DNA from: Cryptomeria japonica | Lineage: Eukaryota; Streptophyta; Pinopsida; Cupressales; Cupressaceae | Assembly (NCBI RefSeq): GCF_030272615.1 | Contig: NC_081408.1 | Coordinates: 203,686,113-203,750,112 of the forward strand | DNA length: 64,000 nt | Direction of reading: 5' to 3' | Shown: positions 1 through 10,494 of the stretch, in pieces | Position numbering within the stretch: position 1 is the stretch's first letter | Layout: every line of letters starts with the position of its first letter | Notes under the pieces: generated by a model | What the model saw: only the letters and a program-made list of their open reading frames with translations | Told to the model about the DNA's origin: nothing | Database searches by the model: none | Made by a program: the position numbers and the translations under genes

Positions 1-1331
1 AACATCACCGATCTAAATCAGGGCACTATCGGTAAAACATAGTGAGACTGTGAAAGACATAAATCGGTAACACATAGATATTCACAAAACCTAATATCTG
101 ATTTCCACTTCACCCATATGCTTAAACAAGTAATACATCATTAGAAATATAATGACCACTAGGTCTGCATGCTTTACCACTTAACATGAAACACTAAGAC
201 ATCACATGAAAAAGCATCACACATGACACACTAATTTTTCACATGGAAACCCAATTTGGAAAAACCATGGTGGGGATGAATACCAACAAGTTGTTCTTGA
301 ACTCTTCTAAAGTCCGCTCTATTAGGAGCCTAGTCTGGTTAATGACTTTACAATAGGTTCTGCTAGGAATCGATCTTGCTAGGGATCACCCGATTAAGGG
401 ATGGATAAATACTCGATTAAAGGTTAGAACCCTGTTAAAGGATTTACAGAAAGCCTATTAAAGCTACCTAGTAAAGGGATTTTCAACTTTTGAAATGGTT
501 AGAAGTCAACAGGTAATATATTGATATGATAACAACACTTAATGCCAAGGCAGATCCACTTTAGTTCCTTCACATCTGCAATCACACTCTGCAGATCTCT
601 ACTCACTGCACCAGTCTGGCAATAATCAAGTGTCTCTTTACTTGGATACACACATAGAATTTTTCAACTTCATAATGCAAATCATCATCAACCTTATAGA
701 CAACAATTAGGTCAATAGCTAAAACCTAAAACCCTAAGCATCTAGGTTAACAATACAGTCGGTCCAATCCTAACCGTGTAATCACATTGCATAGAGTAAA
801 ACAATCTTGAACAAATCTCAAGACATTCTCTATCATTTGGTCTTTGTCACTTCTGGAATCAGATAACCCATCACACGCTCTCCACCATGTACAAAGTCAC
901 ACATTCTCGAGGTAGATAGGATCAATCTTCTTCATGCAAGATCCTCAAGAAAATTCTTCATGCGCACAAGGCTGACGTGGAAACATGATCTTATCTTTAT
1001 TTTAATGCTAACTCATCACAAAATGTCATCGATCGAATCACATAGACTTGAGATGCATCAACCAGAAACCCTGAAGCTAAGACTACCAACTAGTAGTCAT
1101 ATCAAATGAAACCCTGATACAGACTTTGCATATACCGGTTAACATTCTAGCATACCGGTTCACCTTTTCACATATACCGGTTCACATCATCATACCAATT
1201 CACTTCATAACATCATACTAGATCTCTTGCTAGTTTTCTTTCATCAATATACCAATTCATACTTTAGCATATTGACATCAATGACAACATACAATATCAT
1301 CATGTCATCAAACTCTGCACATATGCCAACA
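1..1331 (-). repeat. 3' LTR of Copia E1, cut by the window edge
   Basis: This stretch matches 5397-6786 along its whole length and ends in the same catatgccaaca, which on the minus strand is the LTR start TGTTGGCATATG. It contains a run of spaced taccggttca-like motifs at about 1131-1262, also present in the other copy at about 6588-6712. The paired LTR differs by numerous substitutions and by an extra stretch near 5840-5880, indicating an old insertion. Confidence 0.88.
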
Positions 1332-1517
1332 ATCTCCCCTTTGGCATTGATGGCAATATACAAAGATATCTCTCCACTTCACATCTTCTCCCCCACTCTC
1401 TTCCATATTACATCTTCAAAACTACAAATATCTTCTCTGCTTCACATCTTCTCCCCCTTTGACAACAATGCCAAAGTGGAGGCACAAGCATCCATGATCT
1501 TCTATACTGCTCCCCCT
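1332..1517 (-). promoter_or_regulatory. Polypurine tract of E1 plus three further PPT-like tracts
   Basis: On the minus strand AAAGGGGAGAT lies directly against the LTR start (1332-1342) and is the expected primer for plus-strand DNA synthesis. Three more G-rich tracts of the form GGGGGAG occur upstream at about 1387-1394, 1450-1457 and 1509-1516, spaced by roughly 55-60 bp. The position of the first tract is diagnostic; a role for the others is inferred from their recurrence in E2, E3 and the 30834-37588 element. Confidence 0.75.
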
Positions 1518-1597
1518 AAGGAGTAGCATCCTTCAACACATCAATCCTGAAAAAAGATTAGACAGTGCAATACCTGACTGATGTGGAGCACATACCT

Positions 1598-2246
1598 TTA
1601 GTTCACCTCTTGAAGCAGAAACACCCCTAATTCACCTCTTAAATAGGTAAATGTAGCCTTCGGTAGAGGCTTGGTGAATATATATACTAACTGCTCCTTA
1701 CTCAAAACATGTCCAGATACAAACTCTTTGTTTTGAAATTTCTCCCTCAAGAAATGATAGTTGAGCTCAAAGTGCTTGGTTCTAGCATGCAATACCGAAT
1801 TTTTGGAAATTGTTGTCACAAAATATACTCTTTGGTTCAGATATAGGGACTTTGAAACCACTTAATACATGCTTCATCCAAATTGTCTAAGTATAATTCA
1901 TAAATCCTACTACATATTCTACTTTTGCTATAGACTGAGAGATACAACTCTGCTTCTTACTCATCGATGAGACTAGTCTACCACTAAGGAAGAATGCACC
2001 ACTGGTTGTTCTCTTTCAGTCGTCCACATTACCAGCCCAATCAACATCGGTAAACACTTTGAGATTGAAATATTTACTGTATGCATACCACAATCCATAA
2101 TCTATAGTTCCCTTAAGATATCTTAGAATCTGCTTGACTACTACCAAGTGGGATTCTCTTGAGGTTTTCTGAAAATGTGCAGCAATGCCCACTGCATGTG
2201 CTATGTCTGGTCTGTTGTGTACTATATAGTGCAACTTACCAGTCAT
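1598..2246 (-). pseudogene. E1 pol: RNase H region, broken
   Basis: Two blocks of the C-terminal Copia pol region remain. At 2246-2016 the RT-to-RNase H connection is seen with RPDIAHAVGIA, a LRYLKGT block and FTDVDWAG, where the RNase H Asp-x-Asp-Trp signature is retained. At 1861-1598 the tail is seen with HARTKHFELNYHFLREK and IFTKPLPKATF, the standard end of plant Copia polyproteins. The two blocks are in different frames and the middle of RNase H (about 1862-2015) is disrupted by stops. The gene product would degrade the RNA strand of the RNA/DNA hybrid; here it cannot be made in full. Confidence 0.85.
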
Positions 2247-2310
2247 GGGCTAGTAATATTTCTCATCCACCAATGCTGAGTCATCTCTTTTGACAGCTTA
2301 CAACCAGTCA

Positions 2311-3264
2311 TCATCGGTGTACCAACCGGTTTTCTTCCATGCCAAAGTTCTTCAACACCTCTTTGACATACTTGGACTGAGTGATAAAGATACCATATTT
2401 CATTTGTTGAATATATAGTCCAATGAATAACTTAATATCTCTAATTAGTGACATCTCAAATTCCTTCTTCATCTCATCTGCAAATTCATGACTCATCTTG
2501 TCATCTCCACCAAAAATAATGTTATCAACAAACACTTCACACATCAGAATTTGATCTCCTTCTGACTTCAAATAGATATTTCTATCTTCACTTGTTATTT
2601 CAAATACAATCTTCATAAGATGGGAATGTAAATGTTCATACCATTCTCTAGGTGTTTGCTTCAATCCATACAAGGCTTTATGTAGCCTGCACACCATATC
2701 ACTGTCTTTTGATAGGGCAAACCCATCTAGTTGCTCTATATACACTTCCTCTTCAAGTATTCCATTTAGGAATGCAGATTCCTCTTGTTTTTCATCTTCA
2801 TCTTCATCTTCATCTACATCAGCAGCTACTAGTGTGGAAGCATTGTTACTTGTACTTGGTTGATTTGTAACCACTTCCCAGAAGGTTACAACTGGTTCAT
2901 CTACTTCTCGCTCACTATCGGTTTCCTCAGATTTCTTAGAGGTTTCATCAACTCTGACATTGATACTTTCAACAATTCTCTGAGTCGTATTGTTAAAACA
3001 CTTAAGATCTTTTCTCTTGGTGGAATACCCTAGGAATATTCCCTCATCACATTTTGCATCAAACTTGCTCTGTTGTTCACTCCTCTTGATATAACATTTT
3101 CTATGAAACACTCTAAAGTAGCTTACCACTAGAGTTTTACTAGTCCAATACTCATAAGGAGTTTTATCCTTACCTTTCTTGATGAGTACCTGGTTCATAG
3201 TGTAGACTGCAGTGCTCACTACTTCTCTCCAATAAGTATGAGCAACCTTCCCTTGAATCAACAT
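2311..3264 (-). pseudogene. E1 pol: integrase C-terminus fused in frame to a truncated RT
   Basis: An open frame of 317 codons. Residues about 1-110 are the integrase C-terminal part (TPYEYW, YFRVF, CYIKR, DEGIFLGYS). It then runs through an acidic Asp-Glu repeat straight into SAFLNG, the middle of RT, at about 2780. The N-terminal half of RT, including the motif with the first catalytic Asp, is missing, so an internal deletion has joined the two parts without breaking the frame. Downstream, YGLKQTPREWY and LFIGL are present, but the active-site box reads FVDN instead of FVDD (about 2524-2535). With two of the three catalytic carboxylates gone, RT cannot be functional. No start codon of its own is expected, as this is an internal part of a polyprotein. 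Confidence 0.9.
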
Positions 3265-3300
3265 TGTTCTGGCTACTTCAACTACACTCCAGTTGTTCCT

Positions 3301-3756
3301 TTCTGCTAGGCCATTCTACTATGGAGTGTGGGGGGTAGACATTTTCCTCTTGATGCCATTCTCTTCACCATACTTATTGAACTCTCTAGAGGTGAACTCA
3401 CCTCCTTGATCAGTTCTAAGGCATTTTATCATTTTACCGCTTTCCTTTTCAACGAGTTCTCTGAAGGCTTTGAACTTTTCAAAACCTTCAAACTTGTCTT
3501 TCAAGAATGTGACCCACATCATTCTTGATCAAACATCAATAAGAATGATAAAGTATCTATCTCCCTAAACACTCCTAGTTTTAATAGAACCACATAAATC
3601 AGTATGCCCAAGATCAAGTAAATTATTTGCTATGAAAGATTTACCTTTGAAGGTTGAGGAAGACATTTTCCCCAGTTGACATTCTCTGCACAAAGGATTC
3701 ACTGGTTTGTTCAGCATAGGTGATCCTCTATCTTCCTTGATCTTACTAGCCTTCAC
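3301..3756 (-). pseudogene. E1 pol: pre-integrase and integrase core, with stops
   Basis: The zinc-binding pre-integrase segment (CRECQLGKM) is followed by HTDLCG, carrying the first catalytic Asp, then MMWVTFLKDKF, then RTDQGGEFTS with the second Asp, and finally NGLAER with the Glu, so the D-D-E residues of the strand-transfer enzyme are all still recognisable. In-frame stops interrupt it near 3562, in the LIDDYSR block near 3526, and twice in a row where relatives have Gln-Gln before the NG of the Glu motif (about 3313-3318). The double change fits CAA or CAG mutating to TAA or TAG. It shares a frame with the RT block downstream. Confidence 0.88.
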
Positions 3757-4094
3757 AATGTTATCAAAATTAATATAGTAGAGTCTCCTATGTCATATCC
3801 AACTGTCATCAAACTTAGCCATTAGACATTGACTGATATTTGTATTTAACTGAAATAGGTTACTTTTGGTCTGCATACTAGTGGCCATCAGTTCACCATT
3901 TTTCCTTTGATTTTGCATACTCCATTTTTGAATTCCAGAGTGAGCCCTTTATCATTTAGCTGAGCAACACTCAAAAGGTTATGTCTGAGACCTTCTACCT
4001 AGTACACATTATCAGCATTGCTTTTTCCATTTAGAGAGATGGACCCTTTGCCTATTATCATACAAGGTGCATCATTACCAAATCGGACTACACC

Positions 4095-5207
4095 TCAATC
4101 ATACTCTTCTAGGGAAAGAAACTTTCTCTGGTCACCAGTCATGTGGTGAGAACAACCATTGTCAATAATGCACTTATTATAATTATCAAAGCGGGAGACA
4201 AGAGCCTTCTTGTCTGACACATCTTCCTTAATGGCTACAAACACTATGTCTTCACTTTCTTCATCTTCTGATTCATCATCAGTGACACCTTCATCTACTA
4301 CAAGAAGACAGTTTCTCCTATTTCCTCCTTTGAACTTTTTGAACTTCTTCGGTTTGTCCTTATTATCACTATTGGGATAGTTTACAGCAATGTGTCCTAT
4401 CCTATTGCAAGAAAATAATTTCAAAGGGAGCTTACCTCTATATTTTCCAGTTCCCCTAGGAAGTCTCTTGGCAAGAAGAGCTTAAAGTTCCACCAAGATC
4501 TCCTCATCATCCATATCTCTTCTTTTTCTTAGTTCACAATTGGTACTGGCTTCTTTACCTTTTCTAGATAGTGCACCAGATGCTTTAAAGGCCGAATCAG
4601 TCTTTAGAACACTGCCATCATAACTATTTAGCTCATATGCAGTCAACTTAGAAATGATAGAATCAAGGGACACCTTTGTCTTGTCAATAGATCTCAACTC
4701 CTGAATAGCAGCAACTCTTATTGCATAGACTGGTAATAAGGTTCTCAAAACTTTTTTAACAATGGTGGAATCATCCATTGTACCTCCTGCACTCTTGATG
4801 TCTCCAACAAAATTTTTAATCCTTATCCCATATTGTTGAATGGTCTCTCCTTCAATCATCCACATGTCTTCAAACTTTCCTCTAAGGATTTCTTCCTTAG
4901 CTTGCTTTACATGCTCATCACTGCCATAGATAGACTCCAGAGTATCTCATACATCCTTGGGATTATCTTTTTCTTGAACATCTATAAAGTCAACATCAGA
5001 TAGACTATTGATAAGAGCTTCCATGACTTGCCCATTCTCCTGAATTTCTCTTCTTTGATCATCGGTGAGAGTACCGGTAGGGACAACATAAGTATTCTCA
5101 ACATAGCTCCAGTGTGGAGCACCCATGCTTTTAATGTAAATCATCATTCTGTCATTTCATATCTTAAAGTTATCTCTGTTGAACTTAGGAACTTCCCTCT
5201 TCATCAT
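4095..5207 (-). pseudogene. E1 gag-protease, one frame with stops
   Basis: The likely start is the ATG at 5207-5205, which opens with the usual Copia gag beginning (KREVPKFN). The gag core follows (MIYIKSMGA; VMEALINSLSD; IEGETIQQYGIRIKNFVGD; ALSRKGKEAS). The zinc knuckle near 4424 is decayed: the first Cys is Leu and the last is Tyr, leaving SCNRIGHIAVNYP. The retropepsin motif reads DNGCSHHMTGD where relatives have DSGCSHHMTGD, so the active-site Ser is Asn. Stops stand at about 5157 and near 4944 where relatives have Trp (TGG to TGA). Gag, knuckle and protease are in one frame; the integrase block is in another, so a frameshift lies between about 3757 and 4094. Gag would package the element RNA into particles. 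Confidence 0.87.
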
Positions 5208-5264
5208 TAGAATAAGATATTTTCCTCAAGCGGTTAAGCTTATAACATAGAGGACCTGGAGGAT

Positions 5265-5276
5265 GCTCTGATACCA
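5265..5276 (-). promoter_or_regulatory. Primer-binding site of E1 (initiator tRNA-Met type)
   Basis: The minus strand reads TGGTATCAGAGC two bases inside the 5' LTR. This is the standard plant Copia primer site, complementary to the 3' end of initiator methionine tRNA, and it fixes the inner LTR border at 5279. Confidence 0.93.
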
Positions 5277-5278
5277 AT

Positions 5279-6786
5279 TGATGAATAATGATGAACAGTA
5301 AATGCTCAACAGATACTGAGAGGAGGGGGTGAATCAGTATAGACAAAAACTTCTTCAACAACTTAAACAACAAAGACTTCACAAATTGGTAAACAACATC
5401 ACTGATGTAAATCAAGGCACTGCCTGTAAAACACAGTGAGGCTATGAAAGACATAAACCAGTAACACTTGAATCTTCACAAAACCTAATATCTCATTTCC
5501 ACATCACCCATATGCTTAAACAAGTAATACATCATCAGAAATATAATGACCATTGGGTGAGCATGCTTTACCACTTAACAGAAAACACTAAGACATCACA
5601 TGAAAAAGTATCACACATGACACACTGATTTTTCAAGTGGAAACCCAATTGGGAAAAACCACAGTGGGGATGAATACCCACAAGTTGTTCTTGAACTCTT
5701 CTGAAGTCCGCTCTGTTAGGAGCCTAGTCTAGTTAAGGACTTTATAATAGGTTCTGCTAGGAACCAATCCTGCTAGGGATCACTCAGTTAAGGGATGGCT
5801 AAATACCCAGTTAAAGGTTAGAACCCTGTTAAACATTACCTCGCAAGAGGATTTGAAGAAGTCAATTATTTTGAGTCACCCTGCTAAAGGATTTATAGAA
5901 AGCCTGTTAAAGCTACCTGGTAAAGGGATTTTCAACTACTGAAATGGTTAGAAGTCAGCAGGTAATACACTGATCTGATAACAACATTTAATGCCAAGGT
6001 AGATTCACTTTAGTTCCTTCACATCTACAATCACACTCTACAAATCTCAACTCACTACACCGGTCTGGCAAGAATCAAGTATCTCTTTACTTGGATACAC
6101 ACATAACATTTGCTGACAACTTCACAATGCAAATCATCATCGACCTTATAGACAACAATTAGGTCAGTAGTTAAAACCTAAAACCCTAAGCATCTAGGTT
6201 AACAGTACAATCGGTCCAATCTTGACTGTTTAATCACATTGCATAGAGTAAAATAATCTTGAACAAATCTCAAGATGTTCTCTATCATTCGTTCTTTGCC
6301 GCTTCTGGAAGCTGATAACCCATCACGCGCTCTCCACTATTTATAGAGACTTCGCACTTTCCCGAGGTAGATAGGATCAATCTTCTTCATACAAGATCCT
6401 CAAGAAAATTCTTCACGCGCACAAGGATGATGTGGCAACATGATCTGATCTTTATTTTGATGCTAACTCATCACAAAATGTCATGGGTTGAATTACATAT
6501 ACTTGAAATGCATCAACCAGAAACCCTGAAGCTAAGACTACCAGTAGGTAGTCGTATCAAATGAAACCCCGATACAAACATTGCATATACCAGTTTATAT
6601 TCCAACATACCAGTTCACCTTTTCACATATACCGGTTCACATCATCATATCGGTTCACTTCATACCATCATACCGGTTCTCTTGCCATTTTTCTTTCATC
6701 AATATACTAGTTCATACTTCAACATATTGACATCAATGACAACATACAATATCATCAAGTCATCAAACTCTACACATATGCCAACA
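5279..6786 (-). repeat. 5' LTR of Copia E1 (1508 bp)
   Basis: Bounded by TG at 5279 and CA at 6786 and flanked by the primer site on one side and by E2 integrase sequence on the other. It holds a C-rich hairpin near the U5 end (stems atactga 5313-5319 and tcagtat 5334-5340, plus-strand reading) and a spaced series of ACCGGT-type motifs around 6588-6690. The target duplication cannot be checked because the partner flank (aggtg expected) lies outside the window. Confidence 0.9.
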
Positions 6787-6790
6787 AGGT

Positions 6791-7513
6791 GAAACTAGTA
6801 AGACCCCTTATGAACTATGGTTTGGACATACACCTATTGTTAAGTATTTCAGAATTTTTGGAAGTAAATTCTATATCAAAAGAGATGATTCAATTGGAAA
6901 GTTTGATCTGAGATGTGATGAAGGGATATTTCTTGGTTATTCAATTTAGAACAAATCATATAGATTCTATAACAAAAGATTGCTGAAAATTGTGGAAAGT
7001 GATAATGTGAAAGTGGATAAATAGTATAGAAATCATTCTATATTATATGATAGGGAACCGACAATAGAAATGATCATAACCAAACCAAAAATGCCTCAAC
7101 TGGTATAGGAAATTGAAATAGTTACACCGACACAATCAAAAAATTCAACTGTGACTGATGATCAGAGTGGTGAACATGAAGTTCAAAAGACTGCAAGGTA
7201 TGTAAGACTAAATCATTCTGGAGATCAAATTATTGGAGATAGGAACAAGGGAGTAATGACAAGAAGAAAATTGGCAAATGAAGAGGTATGTCTTATTTCT
7301 CAAGTTGAACCAGCAACTGTTATTGAATATTGTAAGGATAAACATTGGTTAAAGGCTATGGAAGATGAATTAGGTCAAATAGAGAAGAATGAAACTTGGT
7401 CTTTAGTTTCTCAGCCTAAAAATAACAATGTTATTGGAACAAAGCTAGATTGGTTTGTAAAGGATATTCTCAAATGGAAGGAATTTACTATGGTGAGATA
7501 TTTGCACTTGTAG
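6791..7513 (+). pseudogene. E2 pol: integrase C-terminus and start of RT
   Basis: In one frame, the integrase C-terminal domain (TPYELWFGHTP, YFRIFGSKFYIKRDD, DEGIFLGYS) leads into the linker and the RT start (MTRRKLANEEVCLISQVEP; WLKAMEDELGQIEKNETW; NVIGT). Stops occur near 6947, 7020 and 7107. At about 7441 the text jumps from NVIGT directly to the LVCKGYSQ region of the next frame, so a segment of roughly 55-60 bp (QWVFR...NKAR in relatives) is deleted and the frame is shifted. The start at 7151 is an internal Met, not a true start. Confidence 0.88.
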
Positions 7514-7980
7514 CTAGAATTGAAGCTGTTAGACTATTTCTTGCCTATGTAACTTATAAGAACTATAAGGTTTATCAAATAGATGTCAAATGTGCATTTT
7601 TGAATGGTGAGCTTGAGGAAGAAGTTTACAATGAGCAACCTAATGGATTTACACTGACAGATGGCAAAGACATGGTTTGCAGATTGAAGAAAGCTTTATA
7701 TGGTTTGAAACAGGCTCCTAGAGCTTGGTATGCAAGGTTGGATAAATATCTTTTGAAGCTTGGTTTTACTAAAGGAAGTACTGATAGTAATCTATATTAT
7801 AAGATCACTGATAATGATATTTTGATTATTGAAGTCTTTGTTGATGATCATTTTTGGAGGAGAAGATAAATTGTGCATGGAATTTTCTAACAACATGAAA
7901 AATCAATTTGAAATGTCCATGATTGGTGAGATGAATTTTTTCTTAGGTTTACGAATTACTCAAACTTAAAAAGGCATTTT
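7450..7980 (+). pseudogene. E2 pol: RT core
   Basis: RT motifs are present in order: VCKGYSQMEG, YQIDVKCAFLNGELEEEVY with the first catalytic Asp, YGLKQAPRAWY, and VFVDD with the catalytic Asp pair at about 7839-7853. One base after this box the frame is lost (DDHFWRRR instead of DDIIFGG), and the FFLGL block reappears in another frame near 7940. The unbroken protein would copy element RNA to DNA. Confidence 0.88.
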
Positions 7981-8008
7981 TATCTATCAAACTAAGTATC
8001 TGAGGGAA

Positions 8009-8788
8009 TTGTTGAAAATTTTTGGTATGGATAAGTCCGAACCAGTAAGTACACCTATGGCTACATGTGAGAAATTATCTATCAAGGATACTTCTTCACC
8101 GGTAAATTCGACAAGGTATAAATCTATGATTGGTGGTTTTTTATATCTTACTCAGACTATACCTAATATTATGAATGCAAAAAGTATTGTTTCAAGATAT
8201 CAAAGTAATCCTAAAGAAAATCATGAATGTGCAGTAAAGAGGATATTCCGATATTTACAAGGAACAACAAAATATGGCTTATCGTATTCCAGAAATGATG
8301 ATTTCATTTTATGTGCATATACTGACTCAGATTGGGTAGGTGATACTCATGACATGAAAAGCACTTCTGGTGGAGCTTTCTTTCTTGGAAAGAAATTCAT
8401 TTCATGGATAAGCAAAAAATAGTCATGCATTTCTTTATCTACTTCAAAAGTTGAGTATGTTGTATCAACAACTAATTGCACTCAAGTTTTGTGGATGAAG
8501 CAAACGTTGAAAGATATCAGGGTAAATTGTAATGAACCTGTAGTTATCTACTGTGATAACTCTACAGCTATTGACATGTCCAAGAATCCAGTATTTAACT
8601 CTAAGACTAAGTATATTTAAATAAAGTATAACTTTTTGAAAGACAAGGTAGAAGCAAAGAAAGTCAAATTGGTTTATGTGAACACTAAAGAATAGATTGC
8701 AGACATATTCACTAAACTGCTATTTAAGGAATCATTTGAATACTTGAGAGATGGGTTAGGGGTTTCTGCCCCTCTGGCAAAGATTTGA
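8009..8788 (+). pseudogene. E2 pol: RT thumb and RNase H
   Basis: One frame covers the RT-RNase H connection (FGMDKSEPVSTPM; GGFLYLTQTIPNIMNA), the RNase H signature TDSDWVGD, SGGAFFLGKK, the VIYCDNSTAI block and the tail DIFTKLLFKESFEYLRDGLGV, ending at 8786-8788. In-frame TAG codons stand at 8420-8422 and 8693-8695 at positions where relatives have Gln, and a further stop lies near 8618. Such CAG to TAG changes are typical of cytosine deamination. Confidence 0.88.
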
Positions 8789-9154
8789 TTGATGAAGTTT
8801 TTCATCAGTCTGGTATGCATTATCAGGAACATTATCCATTCTAGAATTGATGAATGGTGCTACTACTAAAGCGGAGTAGTCAGCTTTGAGATTTAGAGCT
8901 TTATATCATTGCTTCGATATTTTTGTCACGTTTCTAGCTTTGATGTCAAAGGGGGAGTGATATTAATGTGAAAATAAAAGAAATGTTGTATACATTAGGG
9001 AGAGAGATTTGTTCAGAGCCTTATAGACATATCATTCATTGGGGGAGAGCTATTGATTATTGGTTGTCTTCCACAGGGGGAGACTTGTTTGGCATTTCTT
9101 GGTACTTAGATGTTTTTCACATCTAGTGTTTCCATCAATACCAAAGCAGGAGAT
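8789..9154 (+). promoter_or_regulatory. E2 3' untranslated region with repeated PPT-like tracts
   Basis: The stretch contains G-rich tracts at about 8949-8956 (aaagggggag), 9041-9047, 9076-9082 (agggggaga) and the true polypurine tract at 9142-9153, which abuts the LTR start. The tract next to the LTR is slightly decayed (aaagcaggagat). About 75 bp at 9053-9127 is nearly identical to E3 13252-13326, more so than the flanks. Confidence 0.65.
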
Positions 9155-10417
9155 TGTTGGAACTATGGATATGTGTGGCATCGATGTTTTTTCATTGATG
9201 TCAACACTACTTGTTACTGGCAGACAGATTTATAGTGGCTGATATGGATGGTTACCGGTATAAGATCTAGTGTTACCGACAAAAGAGATTATTTGGTTGA
9301 CACTTTTGACATGTCTTGATAAGTTAAGTATATTGGATTTCATGTGTTATATGCTCCATAAGAATGTTTTGGTCAGTTGGTATTAGCTTGATAATTGGAT
9401 GTTATCATTCACACTGGTAAACCCTTACCGACATTGGTTGAAGGCTTTACCGGTAGAGATTTCATTGAGGAATCATGATAGGATGCACAATTGGTGTTGG
9501 TGCAGCTTCTTCAGGGATTTCAGGATGTTGAAGATGTTTATTGATTGTGCTTCACTTACTTGAAGACAATGCTTTGGCATGGTGGACCTAGAATATGTCA
9601 AGTATCTATCTAGGTTATGGACCGGTATCATGGTAATGTGTACTCTACACATTACCTAGATAATTCAAGATGTTTTATGGATTTTTTGTTGTTGTTTTCA
9701 TTTCAAGACGACATGGCATATCATTGTAATAAGAAATTATGTAATGATATAATTGTAATATCTTAAGGTGGCTGACCTAACTGATTTTGGCCTTAGGGTT
9801 TGTATAAATAAGAGGTAGAAACTCTTTGTAGTATATCATGGTTATTGAAAAAGGTCATGGTCAAGGAATGTAATATGTGAATATTGTAATATCATTCAGG
9901 CAGAGGAGTTGATCGATCATTGGTGATCGGATTGGTTTCAGAAGAGGATTTAGTCCTTCGGCATTGAGCTTAACCGAGATGGTAATCAGACATAGTTGAT
10001 GCTATTTCCAGCAGTTCACTTTATTGGATTGTTGTCCATTTATCTTAAGAAGGTTGTAGCCTCTCTGTAGTCAGTGAGAATCTTTTGTAATGAGTACTGT
10101 CTAGGCAGTGTTCCTTCCTACAAGTGTAGCCCCCTCATTGTAACACATACTTTCTATAGAAGTATCATCTGACTGTGGGTAGGCTTTCCATTATGTTTTT
10201 TCCCTTTCCGGGTTTTCCACGTATAAATCATGGTGTTATGTGGTATGATTGCTTTGCATTTATTATCTAGTTAATTATTGCTTACTGGTATTTATTCCTA
10301 TCGACATCTGTTTGTAGTGGTACTTGATTTGTTTAAGGTTTTATTGTGGATTAAAAGTTATAATCTATTCACAAATGATTCATCCCCCATCTCAGTTGTT
10401 CACCAGTTATCCTAACA
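9155..10417 (+). repeat. LTR shared by Copia E2 (3') and E3 (5')
   Basis: It starts TGTTGG directly after the E2 polypurine tract and ends ...cctaaca at 10417. What follows resembles a decayed Met-type primer site, so it also serves as the 5' LTR of E3. It is homologous along its length to 13353-14565 (for example the blocks around 9376-9410 and 13551-13585, and around 9903-10200 and 14057-14350) but clearly diverged. ACCGGT and ACCGAC motifs are frequent in its first 350 bp. Confidence 0.82.
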
Positions 10418-10421
10418 TAAA

Positions 10422-10433
10422 TAGGTCAGAACC
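10422..10433 (+). promoter_or_regulatory. Decayed primer-binding site of E3
   Basis: Four bases inside the LTR end the text reads taggtcagaacc, which resembles TGGTATCAGAGCC with a short deletion and substitutions. Its position is right for a Copia primer site; the match is weak on its own. Confidence 0.5.
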
Positions 10434-10494
10434 TCTTTTAGAAGTATACAAGATAAATCAAATGATTTTCTTGATATTATTCATAAATTAATTT

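Larger units (their letters stand above)
1..6786 (-). mobile_element. Copia LTR retrotransposon E1, degraded, nested in E2
   Basis: Read on the minus strand the order is 5' LTR (6786-5279), Met-type primer site, gag-protease, integrase, reverse transcriptase, RNase H, polypurine tract and 3' LTR (1331 to beyond the window start). The pol order integrase before RT defines Copia (Ty1-like). Positions 1 to 1331 align throughout with about 5397-6786, so roughly 118 bp of the 3' LTR lie outside the window. The internal part is only about 3.95 kb because RT is internally deleted. Several stops, a frameshift between protease and integrase and a changed RT active site make it inactive. The sequence to its right (6787 on) resumes inside a plus-strand Copia integrase gene, so E1 is a later insertion into E2; the matching left half of E2 should lie before position 1. 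The family affiliation is secure, the exact lineage (possibly Sirevirus-like) is an inference. Confidence 0.9.
6787..10417 (+). mobile_element. Copia LTR retrotransposon E2, 3' part (5' part displaced by E1)
   Basis: The sequence begins abruptly inside a Copia integrase gene (KTPYELWFGHTP) at the E1 border and continues through RT and RNase H to a polypurine tract and a 1263-bp LTR. Coding DNA is close to that of E3, so they are one family. Stops, a small deletion and frameshifts show that it is dead. Confidence 0.9.
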
